Source of the DNA: NIOZ-UU13 sp049287505
Lineage (GTDB): Bacteria > Planctomycetota > Phycisphaerae > Sedimentisphaerales > Anaerobacaceae
DNA length: 30,712 nucleotides
Assembly (NCBI GenBank): GCA_049287505.1
Contig: JBAQFY010000034.1
Span: 1-30,712, forward strand
Direction: 5' to 3'
Below the pieces are notes generated by a model that worked only from the letters and a program-made list of their open reading frames with translations, did no database searches and was not told the DNA's origin. Position numbers and translations under genes: made by a program. The first letter of the stretch is position 1, and each line of letters starts with the position of its first letter. Shown here piece by piece: positions 8,248-16,439 of this stretch.

Positions 8248-8559
8248 CTGTTTTTACTGCTCCTTATCAATGCAAAAAACAATCTTTTGTTACACAATAA
8301 AATAAGTATCAGGGAAAATCCACTAAAATCCATCGTCTATTAACTGTGGTAGACTTTGGCAGATTTTTGTTTTGATATTATTAACAGACAGGATTTTTTG
8401 CTTGCTGTTCACGTAGTACTTTTCGTTAATGAAAAGTACTACGTACATCTTAGGTTTTAATCAGATATATCGGCAGATAAATACCAATTGTATAAAATTA
8501 AATATGCTCGATGTCGGCGGTTTAATGAGATGATTGCTTATCTGTTTGGAGCCGGGGAT
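8248..8559. other. intergenic region with one strong hairpin
   Basis: About 310 bp between leuS and the TolC-like gene. Its one clear structure is the hairpin at 8411-8444, listed separately. The remainder is AT-rich with no gene, tRNA or obvious promoter consensus. It must hold the leuS promoter and the end of the efflux-gene transcript. Confidence 0.5.
8411..8444. repeat. perfect 14-bp inverted repeat (hairpin or operator)
   Basis: ACGTAGTACTTTTC (8411-8424), a 6-nt loop GTTAAT, then its exact complement (8431-8444). No T run follows on either strand, so it is not a classical terminator. It lies about 115 nt past the stop of the TolC-like gene and 164 nt before the leuS start on the same strand. 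It could be an RNA-processing hairpin, a protein operator or a member of a repeat family. Confidence 0.7.
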
Positions 8560-10185
8560 TTAACGCTCCCACATTCCATCCGGACGGACATGGAGCACTT
8601 CGGTGTCACGGTAAAATTTCAAGGTTGCAATAGTATAATCTACCAGAGCTCGCGTAGAGGCATTCTGAGCGTCAAATAAGTCGTCCTGGGCGCTGAGCAC
8701 ACGACGGCTGTTTGCTCGGCCGTATTGAAGCAGCAGAAAGGTGTTGTTGAAGCGTTTCTCGGCCAATTTGAGACCTTCCAACTGCACCTTATATCGTTCG
8801 GCTGCTTCGGTGAGGTCGCGGTAGGCCCGGCGCACCTGGAGCCTGACCATATCAGCGGCCTGGTCGTACTCTCGCTGTCGTTGGTTCAACGTTATCAGAG
8901 CTTTACGATAAACGTGCTGTTCGGGCACCCGGTCCAGAGGTAAGTCAAGTTCAAGATCAATGTCATACTCTTCTCTCAACCATCCCAACGTCTGGCGATT
9001 GGCTCGTCTTGCTGAAATAGCATTGGCACTGCGAACCAGGTTTAACTCGGCACGTAGGCTATCGGCGGCAACAAAAACTTTACGCTGAGCATCGATTACG
9101 GCATCAGCGTTGTTGGCTAAGTCAAGACGCCGAAGCAGAGCGGTTTCTATGGCTTCAGCCTCAGCAAAATCAGGCTCAGTCATCTCTGCAGCCCTTAAAG
9201 CTTCAAGCTCACTATCGTCTAATTGAAATTCCACCGTCGTTCGTAAGCTCAGAGCTATCTTGAATTCATCAAGGGCCTGTTTGTATCCTTTTTCTGCCTG
9301 AATACAGGTATCTAAGGCTTGCAGCTTATCCTGGCGAACCCGGTCCAGCTCAAATTGAGGCACACGTCCTGCGTTGGCTAATTTTTCCACCCGCTCATAG
9401 ACCTGGCTTAGAGAATTGTAATTTCTCCACGCATTTTGTACTTCATCATGCTGCTGCAAAACCCCGTAATACTGACTAATAATCGAGACCACGAATGTTT
9501 TACGGAACCGGTTGAATAAACGCACCTCATACAGCGTGTTACGTTCAGCTTGAGTGAGATTTTCAAGGACGACTCTACGCTCGCTGCCGCGAAGCAAGGG
9601 TTGTGTTATAGTTATGTTTAAGAGCGAGGACAGACCGCCCCGCAGATTGCCTGTAAGCACATCGGCCCAGGTGGCAGCAAGATTTGCGCCGATTCTGGCA
9701 CCGTTGGCTAACAATTGGTTAAAACCGAAGTTAGCTTCAATGCCCAGTACCGCATCATTGCGGTCCGTGGAATATCCGCCCCCTGCCCCAACGAAGAACT
9801 GCCTTTCAAACTCGTGACGCGTCAGGCTTAGGTCCAGGGCTTTGATATAAAGCGCTTCTTTTTGAGTCTGATATTCACGATTGTGAGCCGTCGCGAGCGC
9901 AACGGCCTGTGAGAGACTCAGGACGCCGGAAGTGGGGACCGCTTTTTCAATTTGGATGTCATTCGGGGCTGGTGCGGTATCACTAATCTTGTAGTTAACT
10001 TTGGTGCCGAAATCTTTTTGCCATTTTTCGTCGATGATGTTATAGACTTTTTCATCAGCTTCCTTTTTATAGTTATGCTGAGTACATCCGGCCAAACTAC
10101 ACAAACAGACAAGGCCGAATATAATCAAATAAGCTAACTGTTTGGTAAAATTATTGCAGAGCATATACTTGGTATTTGTTCTCAT
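8560..10185 (-). CDS. TolC-like outer-membrane efflux lipoprotein
   Basis: Outer-membrane channel subunit of a tripartite export system. After ATG at 10185 there is a lipoprotein signal peptide (AYLIIFGLVCLCSLAGC) with lipobox LAGC and lipidated Cys34. The two long helical repeats of the OEP family follow, e.g. LSLSQAVALATAHNREYQTQ near 100 and the matching segment late in the protein (RLQVRRAYRDLTEAAERYKV). The open frame extends further upstream to a TTG at 10236, but that would bury the signal peptide behind a polar extension. ATG at 10164 is an alternative. About 541 aa, longer than typical TolC (about 470). It begins about 60 nt after the HlyD-like gene, with which it surely works. No inner-membrane pump of the ABC, RND or MFS type is encoded nearby. 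Confidence 0.85.
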   Translation of the reverse strand: MRTNTKYMLCNNFTKQLAYLIIFGLVCLCSLAGCTQHNYKKEADEKVYNIIDEKWQKDFGTKVNYKISDTAPAPNDIQIEKAVPTSGVLSLSQAVALATAHNREYQTQKEALYIKALDLSLTRHEFERQFFVGAGGGYSTDRNDAVLGIEANFGFNQLLANGARIGANLAATWADVLTGNLRGGLSSLLNITITQPLLRGSERRVVLENLTQAERNTLYEVRLFNRFRKTFVVSIISQYYGVLQQHDEVQNAWRNYNSLSQVYERVEKLANAGRVPQFELDRVRQDKLQALDTCIQAEKGYKQALDEFKIALSLRTTVEFQLDDSELEALRAAEMTEPDFAEAEAIETALLRRLDLANNADAVIDAQRKVFVAADSLRAELNLVRSANAISARRANRQTLGWLREEYDIDLELDLPLDRVPEQHVYRKALITLNQRQREYDQAADMVRLQVRRAYRDLTEAAERYKVQLEGLKLAEKRFNNTFLLLQYGRANSRRVLSAQDDLFDAQNASTRALVDYTIATLKFYRDTEVLHVRPDGMWER

Positions 10186-10246
10186 AAGGGCGGTTCGCGA
10201 CTCGGCAGCGTAGCGCGCTACTTCGCAGAGTAGCAACCGTCCCCTG

Positions 10247-11422
10247 CTAAAGTCTGCGTATCCCGACTACCTCACCTATTATCAGCTTCATTTGAGGTGG
10301 AGATTTAACCAGGAATGGTCGTCCCCACTGAGGGATATTTGGATTTCGCCATAACCGCTTCGGCATTATTTCTATCGTGGGGCCGACATATATCACCTGA
10401 GACCTTGCCATCTGTGTCTTTGTTGGTTCGCTCTTTTTAATAAGTTCCACGACCATTCCTTTTTGAATTTGATTCACCTGGTTTTCCACGGCGTAGGCGA
10501 TTATCTCAGTTGACTTAACCTCTGCTATTGTGAGTATCGGCTCACCTGCTAAAACAGCTTCTCCCGGCCAACGCTGAATCTGGCTGACCACGCCGTCAAT
10601 TGGAGCCGTTAGCTTTAATGCCTCCCGTGGCTCTAATGCCTCAATTTGTACTAATAATTCATCCATCCGTCGTTCCTGAATCTTTATTGCTTTGCGGATA
10701 ACATCCAGAGCACCCTCCACCGAGGGATGGTGTGGTTCGTATCGGGTATATTCGTCCCATCGCTGCTGAGTTTCTTTGAGAGCGACTTTCGCCTGCTCAA
10801 GTAATTTCTCATTTTCCTCAATCTTTGTCGCCAGAGTCTCGTATTGGACTGTTGCTTTCTGAAGCTCGTAAGGTGCAACAGCCTCCTGGGTCAGGAGCTC
10901 CTGGGTGGTTTGTACTTCCAGGGCTAAGTCTTCAAGCATTATTCGGTCGGTTTCAATAAGTGCTCTGAGCCTCAGTATCTCAAGTCTTGCGTTTTCCACG
11001 TCAACTGAAAATCTTCTACTGTCGCTGAGGCGATTGGTTTCTCGGTCGGCTTTTTCAGCGAGCAGGTCGTCATGAGTCGGGACTAATTGTGCTGTCAGGT
11101 GTTCTATTTCCGCTAAAATAACGGACAATTGTGCCTGCAGCCGGGCCCGTGGTTGTTCGTTATCGATTATAGTGTCAACCACAGCCACAGGTTGTCCCAG
11201 CCTGACCTGCTCAAACAATTGAACAGACACGCTTTTCAGCCTTCCCGTGCAGTTGGCAGCTATCTGACGCACCTGTCCCTGGGCTATGCCTAAGACTTCA
11301 AAACGTTGTAAGCGACGAGTGAAAAGTCCGACCACGCATGCGACGATACATAGCCACACCAGGATAGGCAGGATGTGCCGACGTAAACGAGAGAGATAAC
11401 TTATGAAGCTTATCATTTTCAT
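10247..11422 (-). CDS. HlyD-family periplasmic adaptor (membrane fusion protein)
   Basis: Links an inner-membrane transporter to a TolC-type channel. A short cytoplasmic N-terminus precedes one membrane anchor at about 15-35 (ILPILVWLCIVACVVGLF). A half lipoyl (barrel-sandwich) motif follows at about 45-90 (IAANCTGRLKSVSV...GQPVAVVD), then a long coiled-coil hairpin at about 95-260. The second lipoyl half (LKLTAPIDGVVSQIQRWPGEAVLAGEPILTI, split by the coil) and a beta-barrel domain complete it. It has no ribosome-binding site of note. The stop is about 60 nt before the TolC-like ATG. Upstream, a 236-nt gap holding an AT-rich inverted repeat separates it from the DUF4956 gene on the same strand. 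The substrate is not evident from the protein itself. Confidence 0.85.
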   Translation of the reverse strand: MKMISFISYLSRLRRHILPILVWLCIVACVVGLFTRRLQRFEVLGIAQGQVRQIAANCTGRLKSVSVQLFEQVRLGQPVAVVDTIIDNEQPRARLQAQLSVILAEIEHLTAQLVPTHDDLLAEKADRETNRLSDSRRFSVDVENARLEILRLRALIETDRIMLEDLALEVQTTQELLTQEAVAPYELQKATVQYETLATKIEENEKLLEQAKVALKETQQRWDEYTRYEPHHPSVEGALDVIRKAIKIQERRMDELLVQIEALEPREALKLTAPIDGVVSQIQRWPGEAVLAGEPILTIAEVKSTEIIAYAVENQVNQIQKGMVVELIKKSEPTKTQMARSQVIYVGPTIEIMPKRLWRNPNIPQWGRPFLVKSPPQMKLIIGEVVGIRRL

Positions 11423-11489
11423 ACGTTGTTTATTACTACAGCACTACTTGGTACTGTAAAATTATGTTTTTTTGTTAAAATCCGAAACA

Positions 11490-11656
11490 CTAAATCCGAA
11501 ATCCAAAACAAATTCAAAATTCTATTGTTCAAATTTTCAAAATTTATTCAAATACGTCATTCCATCGAAGGCGGGAATGAAATACGTGGCGTTTTGGTCA
11601 TTTGAATTTTGTTCATTAGATATTGTTTCGAATTTAGGGTTTAGGATTTATACTTT
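11490..11656. repeat. AT-rich imperfect inverted-repeat element
   Basis: The left part contains ACTAAATCCGAAATCC and ACAAATTCAAAATTC. The right part, read on the other strand, begins TAAATCCTAAACCCTAAATT, so the two ends are rough inverted copies. A smaller hairpin of ATTCC...GGGAAT form lies in the middle (about 11559-11579). A related stretch (CTCTAAATCCTAAACAAATT) occurs at about 20650. It is non-coding and lies between the DUF4956 and HlyD-like genes of the same strand. Confidence 0.5.
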
Positions 11657-11658
11657 AT

Positions 11659-12357
11659 TTAGACCTCCAGCAACCGTTCCTGCATTGTCAGACTGATATT
11701 TTCGAGGCCTTCGATTTTTTGCAGCTCAGACAACATCTGCTGGTTTTTTGCGGCATTTCTTATCATCAGCTGATAGGCGTATTCAACTTCGGCGGTGCCA
11801 AAGCCGCTCTCTTGTGCCGAGATTAGGGTGAAACTGCCGCAGAAACGTCTAAGGACAGTGGGGATTAGGCTATCAGGTCCAATATGGCCCCTGAAACTAA
11901 ACCGCAAAAAGCCGTTGTGCGGCTGATGAGTGCCGAAGCCGGTCAGATGCAAATATATTGCTATTAAACTTAGAATAATGGTTCCGACAATGGCGACCGC
12001 GTAGCGCTGTGAGCCTGCTGCCATGCCCACCACCAGTGAGCAAAAAATGAAGGCTATGTCCCTGGTGTCTTTGATGATGTTGCGAAAACGTATAATCGCT
12101 AAAGCACCCATCAGCCCAACAGCGGTGATGATGCTCGTACCGATGACGGCCATAACCATTGCTACGACGACAGTAATTAGAACCAGTGATTGGACAAAGG
12201 ATTTTGAATAAGACAGACCACTATGAGTGAGGTAATAAACCCAGGCCAGCACCTGTCCGAGAACAAAGGCAAGCAGCAGTGACAGGAGAACCGCCTCGGG
12301 TGTAAAAGGCCCCCCTGCTGAAGAGGTATCTTCCAGTATTTGCCAGATTCTATCCAT
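11659..12357 (-). CDS. DUF4956 family membrane protein
   Basis: Integral membrane protein of unknown function. There are four or five hydrophobic segments in the first 140 residues: about 20-43, 54-72, 74-92, 102-116 and 119-138. The family-typical loop ALAIIRFRNIIKDTRDIAFIF lies between the third and fourth (about 85-107). A soluble cytoplasmic domain follows (about 150-232) ending in a ferredoxin-like fold pattern (AEVEYAYQLMIR...LQKIEGLENISLTM). It starts 5 nt after the stop of the VTC-domain gene, so the two are certainly co-translated. DUF4956 next to VTC is a recurring bacterial pairing and suggests a membrane partner for polyphosphate synthesis or transfer. Length (232 aa) is normal for the family. 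Confidence 0.85.
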   Translation of the reverse strand: MDRIWQILEDTSSAGGPFTPEAVLLSLLLAFVLGQVLAWVYYLTHSGLSYSKSFVQSLVLITVVVAMVMAVIGTSIITAVGLMGALAIIRFRNIIKDTRDIAFIFCSLVVGMAAGSQRYAVAIVGTIILSLIAIYLHLTGFGTHQPHNGFLRFSFRGHIGPDSLIPTVLRRFCGSFTLISAQESGFGTAEVEYAYQLMIRNAAKNQQMLSELQKIEGLENISLTMQERLLEV

Positions 12358-12362
12358 AATTG

Positions 12363-13211
12363 CTACTCGACTAACTGGGGCGCACAGAACTTTAACAAAC
12401 AGGACTCTTTAATCGACGAGGCATACTTTGAAATTGATTGCTGCTGTAAGTTGAAACACTTGGCCATTCGGCTCAGCCAAACAGGGTAATGACCGGTAAA
12501 CTTCACTTCCAAAATAACACCGCCTAAGGTATAGAGATTACGCTGCCAGGCTCCACCGGCAAGTCTAACTTCGGGCAGGCTGGTAACATGGTAAGCAAGC
12601 TCTCGGTCGAAGGTTACTCTTACTCTGTTTTCCGAGCCGCCTTCGTATGCCTGCCGAGTGTAACGAACTAATACCGCAGGCCTGGCTCTGATGTTGTTCA
12701 TATACAACTGGAACTGATTGATTGTCTCAGCGTCGGCGGTATAATTCTGCGGTGGCAGAGGCGAGCCTGCGAGCAAAGTTGGCACATCGTGGTGCATAAT
12801 CCTGGCCCGGCTTTTGATAATAATAGTGTTTATCCGGCGCTTAATCTCAAGAAAGCGGGGGTAATCCGGCTCGTCGGTGTAACTGCGGATTCGCAGCTTG
12901 AAGCGATTTTTATGTCCTCCGAGGCTCTCTCTGCAGAGTTGCAGGTCGTCCGAATCCAGATAGAGACTCACAATTGGATAATCACCGCTTTGATGTAATT
13001 TACAGTACTTGTCAAGTTGCAAGTATGGCTTAATAAACTGGGCTATCGCCTCGGCCTTTGACATACTAATATGATATTTCAGCTCGTGGCGGCACCTGAG
13101 AGTATGGTCGGTCAGCTTATCCAGCATTTTTGTCATGCTTACATTGCCTTGACGATAGTGAGAGCCGGTACTCTGCCCGGAAGTCTGTTTTAATGAGTTA
13201 CCCTCAAACAT
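12363..13211 (-). CDS. VTC-domain polyphosphate polymerase
   Basis: Resembles the catalytic tunnel domain of the yeast vacuolar transporter chaperone complex (Vtc4), which makes polyphosphate from ATP. Counted from ATG at 13211 (282 aa), the basic and acidic tunnel residues are visible in order: ELKY 43-46, SLYLD 82-86, KLRIR about 105-109, LEIKRR 121-126, RYTR 183-186, TFD 200-202, LEVKF 234-238 and SKY 261-263. GAAGG lies 7 nt before this ATG. A TTG at 13229 would add only six residues and has no such site. There is no SPX domain and no membrane segment, so membrane attachment would come through DUF4956, encoded 5 nt downstream. It heads a four-gene same-strand group with DUF4956, the HlyD-like adaptor and the TolC-like lipoprotein. 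Activity on ATP is inferred from family, not seen. Confidence 0.85.
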   Translation of the reverse strand: MFEGNSLKQTSGQSTGSHYRQGNVSMTKMLDKLTDHTLRCRHELKYHISMSKAEAIAQFIKPYLQLDKYCKLHQSGDYPIVSLYLDSDDLQLCRESLGGHKNRFKLRIRSYTDEPDYPRFLEIKRRINTIIIKSRARIMHHDVPTLLAGSPLPPQNYTADAETINQFQLYMNNIRARPAVLVRYTRQAYEGGSENRVRVTFDRELAYHVTSLPEVRLAGGAWQRNLYTLGGVILEVKFTGHYPVWLSRMAKCFNLQQQSISKYASSIKESCLLKFCAPQLVE

Positions 13212-13753
13212 AACGACCTTCGTTATCAAGCCACTTAGTATTGATTGATGTGGAAATTGTTTATTTTTTTATTTCAGGAACTTACGGCTTGTGACATCTG
13301 TTAGCAGACACATAGCCCGCTTGCGATGCACAAAGCCGGTTTCTGTTCCGTTTACCTTGCTTTTTTACCGCTTAGCCCTAATATACAATCTGACAATTTT
13401 ACCTATTCTAACATATATGGGGTAGTTAAGTCAATATCATTTTAGTTCTAATAACTGTCCTGACGATTATGGGACTTTTCCCGGGAGCCAATTTTAGAGT
13501 GCCCCACCGATGGGCTAAGCTGTAACAAGTTCTGGTTCTGGGCAAAACGCTCAACCTCACATTTTGGAACAGTTACTTGGTTCTTATTTGCTTCTTGGAA
13601 GCGGTGGCCTTAATGTTCTCAATTTGGCGGTTTTTACTTGACCTTGACCGCAATTCGTTAATTATTATTGATTATTGACTATTGACAATTAAATTCATAG
13701 ACTACAGGTTTTAAATTACTATGTACGAAATATAAGATACGAGATACCAAACC
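13212..13753. other. divergent intergenic region between the VTC gene and hom
   Basis: About 540 bp with promoters presumed on both strands and no gene found. A short degenerate 7-nt tandem repeat (ATTGATT ATTGACT ATTGACA) lies at about 13668-13687. No rRNA-like or tRNA-like structure is visible. The rest shows no recognisable element. Confidence 0.5.
13675..13703 (+). promoter_or_regulatory. possible sigma-70 promoter for hom
   Basis: TTGACT at 13675-13680 and TAGACT at 13698-13703 are separated by 17 nt and point toward hom, 50 nt downstream. The -35 matches 5 of 6 and the -10 4 of 6. Because it overlaps a tandem microrepeat rich in TTGAC, chance is a real alternative. Confidence 0.3.
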
Positions 13754-15076
13754 ATGGCAGAAAAGATTGTAAAAGTTGGCCTTGTTGGTTTCGGCACCGT
13801 AGGCACCGGCGTGGCAAAGCTGATAACCGAAAATGCTGATTCGATAGCAGCTAAAACCGGTCTTCGGCTGGAGCTTGCCTGCGTTGTTGATATCGACACA
13901 AAGTCCGCCCGTCCGGTAAAGTTGCCTGATGGTATCCTCACCGATGACCTGAATAGATTGTTAGACGACGACACTATTCGAATAGGCGTTGAAATGGTCG
14001 GCGGAATCGATGCAGCAAAACAGGTCCAGCTAAAAATGCTTGAGGCAGGTAAAGATGTGGTTACAGCCAATAAGGCCCTGTTAGCCGAACACGGCAATGA
14101 ACTTTACAGAGCCGCTCACAAGAACAACCGTTGTATAGCCTTTGAGGCCAGTTGCGCAGGAGGTATTCCTATTATCTCAGCTATCCGAACAGGGTTGGCA
14201 GCAAATAATATCACCGCGATGTACGGCATCGTCAACGGGACCTGCAACTATATCCTCTCGAATATGACCTCCCGGAATGAAGAATTCTCCGAAGCACTCG
14301 CTCAGGCACAGGAAAAAGGCTACGCCGAGGCGGACCCGACGCTGGATATCAGCGGCGGTGACAGTGCTCACAAGCTGGCTATTCTTTCCTCTATTGCTTT
14401 CGGATATGAAATCACACTCGACGACATCTTTGTCGAGGGTATTGAAGTGGTTTCAAAAGATGATATTCGCTACGGCAGCGAAATGGGCTACTGTCTCAAA
14501 TTGTTGGCAATCGGACAAAAAGACAATCAAAACCGAATTTCTCTGCGAGTGCACCCATCTTTTATTGCCGAGGATAATCCCCTTGCTCGTGTGGGAGGTT
14601 CGTTTAATGCCGTCAGCATATTTGGCAGTGCCGTCGGGCAGGTGATGTTTTATGGCCGAGGTGCAGGCATGATGCCTGCGGCAAGTGCGGTTGTTGCAGA
14701 TATTATCGAAGTGGCTCTGGGTAATTCCGCTACCACTTTTCGCCATTTGAATCTTCGACCCAGAAGCCAAACAACGCCGTTAATAGAGAAAATAGATAAC
14801 CTCGTCAGCAGGTTTTATATAAGGATAATGTGCAAGGACCAGCCGGGTGTAATAGCTCAGTGGAGCAAAGTGCTTGCCGAGCAGCAGATAAGTATATCCG
14901 GTGCGTTACAACACGAAGGTATCGGTCCGGAAAATACTGTTCCGGTGGTAATTGCTACCCATCCTACCCGGCAGAAAAATATTACAGCCGCATTGAAAGG
15001 TATGGAGAAGCTTGATGTTATCGGCGATAAGCCGGTTTGCATAAGAATCGTGGATATTCCGGAGGATAAAGATTAG
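13754..15076 (+). CDS. hom: homoserine dehydrogenase
   Basis: Reduces aspartate semialdehyde to homoserine with NAD(P)H, the branch point to threonine and methionine. The N-terminal Rossmann motif is GFGTVGTGV (12-20). The catalytic domain carries ANKALLAEHG, EASCAGGIPII, GIVNGTCNYIL, EADPTLDISGGDSAHK and the cofactor-domain return GRGAGMMPAASAVV. A C-terminal ACT domain (about 355-435, IRIMCKDQPGVIAQWSKVL) suggests feedback control by an end product such as threonine. Length (440 aa) is normal for ACT-bearing enzymes. The ATG has no strong ribosome-binding site. It is the first gene of the cluster hom, ApgM-like, lysC, with short gaps and all on the same strand. Confidence 0.95.
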   Translation: MAEKIVKVGLVGFGTVGTGVAKLITENADSIAAKTGLRLELACVVDIDTKSARPVKLPDGILTDDLNRLLDDDTIRIGVEMVGGIDAAKQVQLKMLEAGKDVVTANKALLAEHGNELYRAAHKNNRCIAFEASCAGGIPIISAIRTGLAANNITAMYGIVNGTCNYILSNMTSRNEEFSEALAQAQEKGYAEADPTLDISGGDSAHKLAILSSIAFGYEITLDDIFVEGIEVVSKDDIRYGSEMGYCLKLLAIGQKDNQNRISLRVHPSFIAEDNPLARVGGSFNAVSIFGSAVGQVMFYGRGAGMMPAASAVVADIIEVALGNSATTFRHLNLRPRSQTTPLIEKIDNLVSRFYIRIMCKDQPGVIAQWSKVLAEQQISISGALQHEGIGPENTVPVVIATHPTRQKNITAALKGMEKLDVIGDKPVCIRIVDIPEDKD

Positions 15077-15183
15077 AGCTAAAATAAACTTAGAATGATG
15101 AACAAAGAACTTTTAATCTCGAAATTCCTTGTTCGATATTCTATATTTTTTTGACTTATACTTACGACCGAGGACAGAGAACA

Positions 15184-16371
15184 GTGACCAAATACGCCAT
15201 AATAGTTCCTGATGGTGCAGCGGACGAGCCGCTGGAGCAATTCGATAATAAGACCGTGCTTGAAGCTGCCTGGATACCCAATATGGACAAAGTCAGCACG
15301 CTTGGCAGGCAGGGTCTTGTCCGGACAATTCCTGTTGATATGGAACCTGGCAGTGATGTAGCTCAAATGAGTTTGTTAGGCTACGACCCGCGGCGATATT
15401 ATACCGGCCGGGCGCCAATCGAGGCGGTGGCACGCAATATCAAGCTGTCCTTAGAAGACTGGGTTTTCAGATGTAATCTGATTACCATTGCCGACGGCAA
15501 AATGGCGGACCACAGTGCCGGTCATATCTCTACTGTTGAGGCCGGCAAACTGGTAAAAGAGCTGGACGACCAGCTTGGTAACGAGCGAATTCGTTTTCAT
15601 ACAGGCATGAGCTATCGGCACTTACTGGTCTTCAAAGAGCTCGATTTCGACGTTCAGACGTATCCTCCGCACGACCATATAGGTGCGGCGATAGAAAAAA
15701 TTTTACCTCGCGGCAAAGGTGCTGAAGTGCTTATTGATTTGATGGCACGTTCACAGCAGCTATTCACCAACCACGATATTAACAAAGTCAGAAAGGACCT
15801 GGGCGAAAATCAGGTCAGCTCCATCTGGCTTTGGGGACAGGGCAAAAGAGCCCAGATGGAACATTTCCAGAAGCGATTTGGACTAAAAGGCGTTACTATC
15901 ACCGCTGTTGACCTCGTAAAAGGTTTGTCGAAGCTGATAGGCTTTGACCTGATAGACGTACCCGGCGCCACCGGTTTTATTGACACGAATTATCAGGGCA
16001 AAGCTTCTGCTGCAATAGAAGCGCTTGAGGAATATGACGTCGTTTTTGTCCACATAGAAGCGCCTGACGAAGCATCTCACAACGGCAATGCCGAGATGAA
16101 GAAAAAGGCCGTCGAGCAAATAGATAAATATATTGTCGGGCCCGTGCTTGAGGCGCTCCAGGGTTACGAAAGCTGGCGAATACTGGTAATGCCCGACCAT
16201 CCGACCCCTATCCGGAACTGTGCTCACTCACCTGAGCCGGTTCCATTTGCGATGGCAGGTGATAATATCAGCGGCATTTTACATACGACCTTTAGCGAGG
16301 CAAATGCGGCAAAGTCAGGATTTAGAATAGAAAATGGTTTTGAGCTGATGGAGTATTTCTTAAAAGGCTAA
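15184..16371 (+). CDS. ApgM-like phosphoglycerate mutase / proposed homoserine kinase
   Basis: Alkaline-phosphatase-superfamily protein of the archaeal-type cofactor-independent phosphoglycerate mutase family. The start is set at GTG 15184 (GAGGAC upstream), giving MTKYAIIVPDGAADEPLEQF, which matches the family N-terminus. A TTG at 15151 would add 11 atypical residues. From the GTG, the phosphorylated Ser is Ser57 in PGSDVAQMSLLGYDP. Metal-ligand segments follow: DHSAGH, HIEAPDEASHNG and MPDHPTPI. It lies between hom and lysC. A subfamily in this position has been proposed (TIGR02535) to replace ThrB as homoserine kinase, since no GHMP-type thrB is in the cluster. Phosphoglycerate mutase remains possible; the gene neighbourhood favours threonine synthesis. 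Confidence 0.82.
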   Translation: MTKYAIIVPDGAADEPLEQFDNKTVLEAAWIPNMDKVSTLGRQGLVRTIPVDMEPGSDVAQMSLLGYDPRRYYTGRAPIEAVARNIKLSLEDWVFRCNLITIADGKMADHSAGHISTVEAGKLVKELDDQLGNERIRFHTGMSYRHLLVFKELDFDVQTYPPHDHIGAAIEKILPRGKGAEVLIDLMARSQQLFTNHDINKVRKDLGENQVSSIWLWGQGKRAQMEHFQKRFGLKGVTITAVDLVKGLSKLIGFDLIDVPGATGFIDTNYQGKASAAIEALEEYDVVFVHIEAPDEASHNGNAEMKKKAVEQIDKYIVGPVLEALQGYESWRILVMPDHPTPIRNCAHSPEPVPFAMAGDNISGILHTTFSEANAAKSGFRIENGFELMEYFLKG

Positions 16372-16439
16372 AGTTTATTGACCATCAAAACCGAATTGAA
16401 TAAATTGGTACGATATTCGCAAATTTCAGCAGGTTGATT

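Noticed and set aside
8248..8559. T-box or other leucine-sensing leader in front of leuS
   Set aside because: No specifier loop, T-box sequence or antiterminator is visible.
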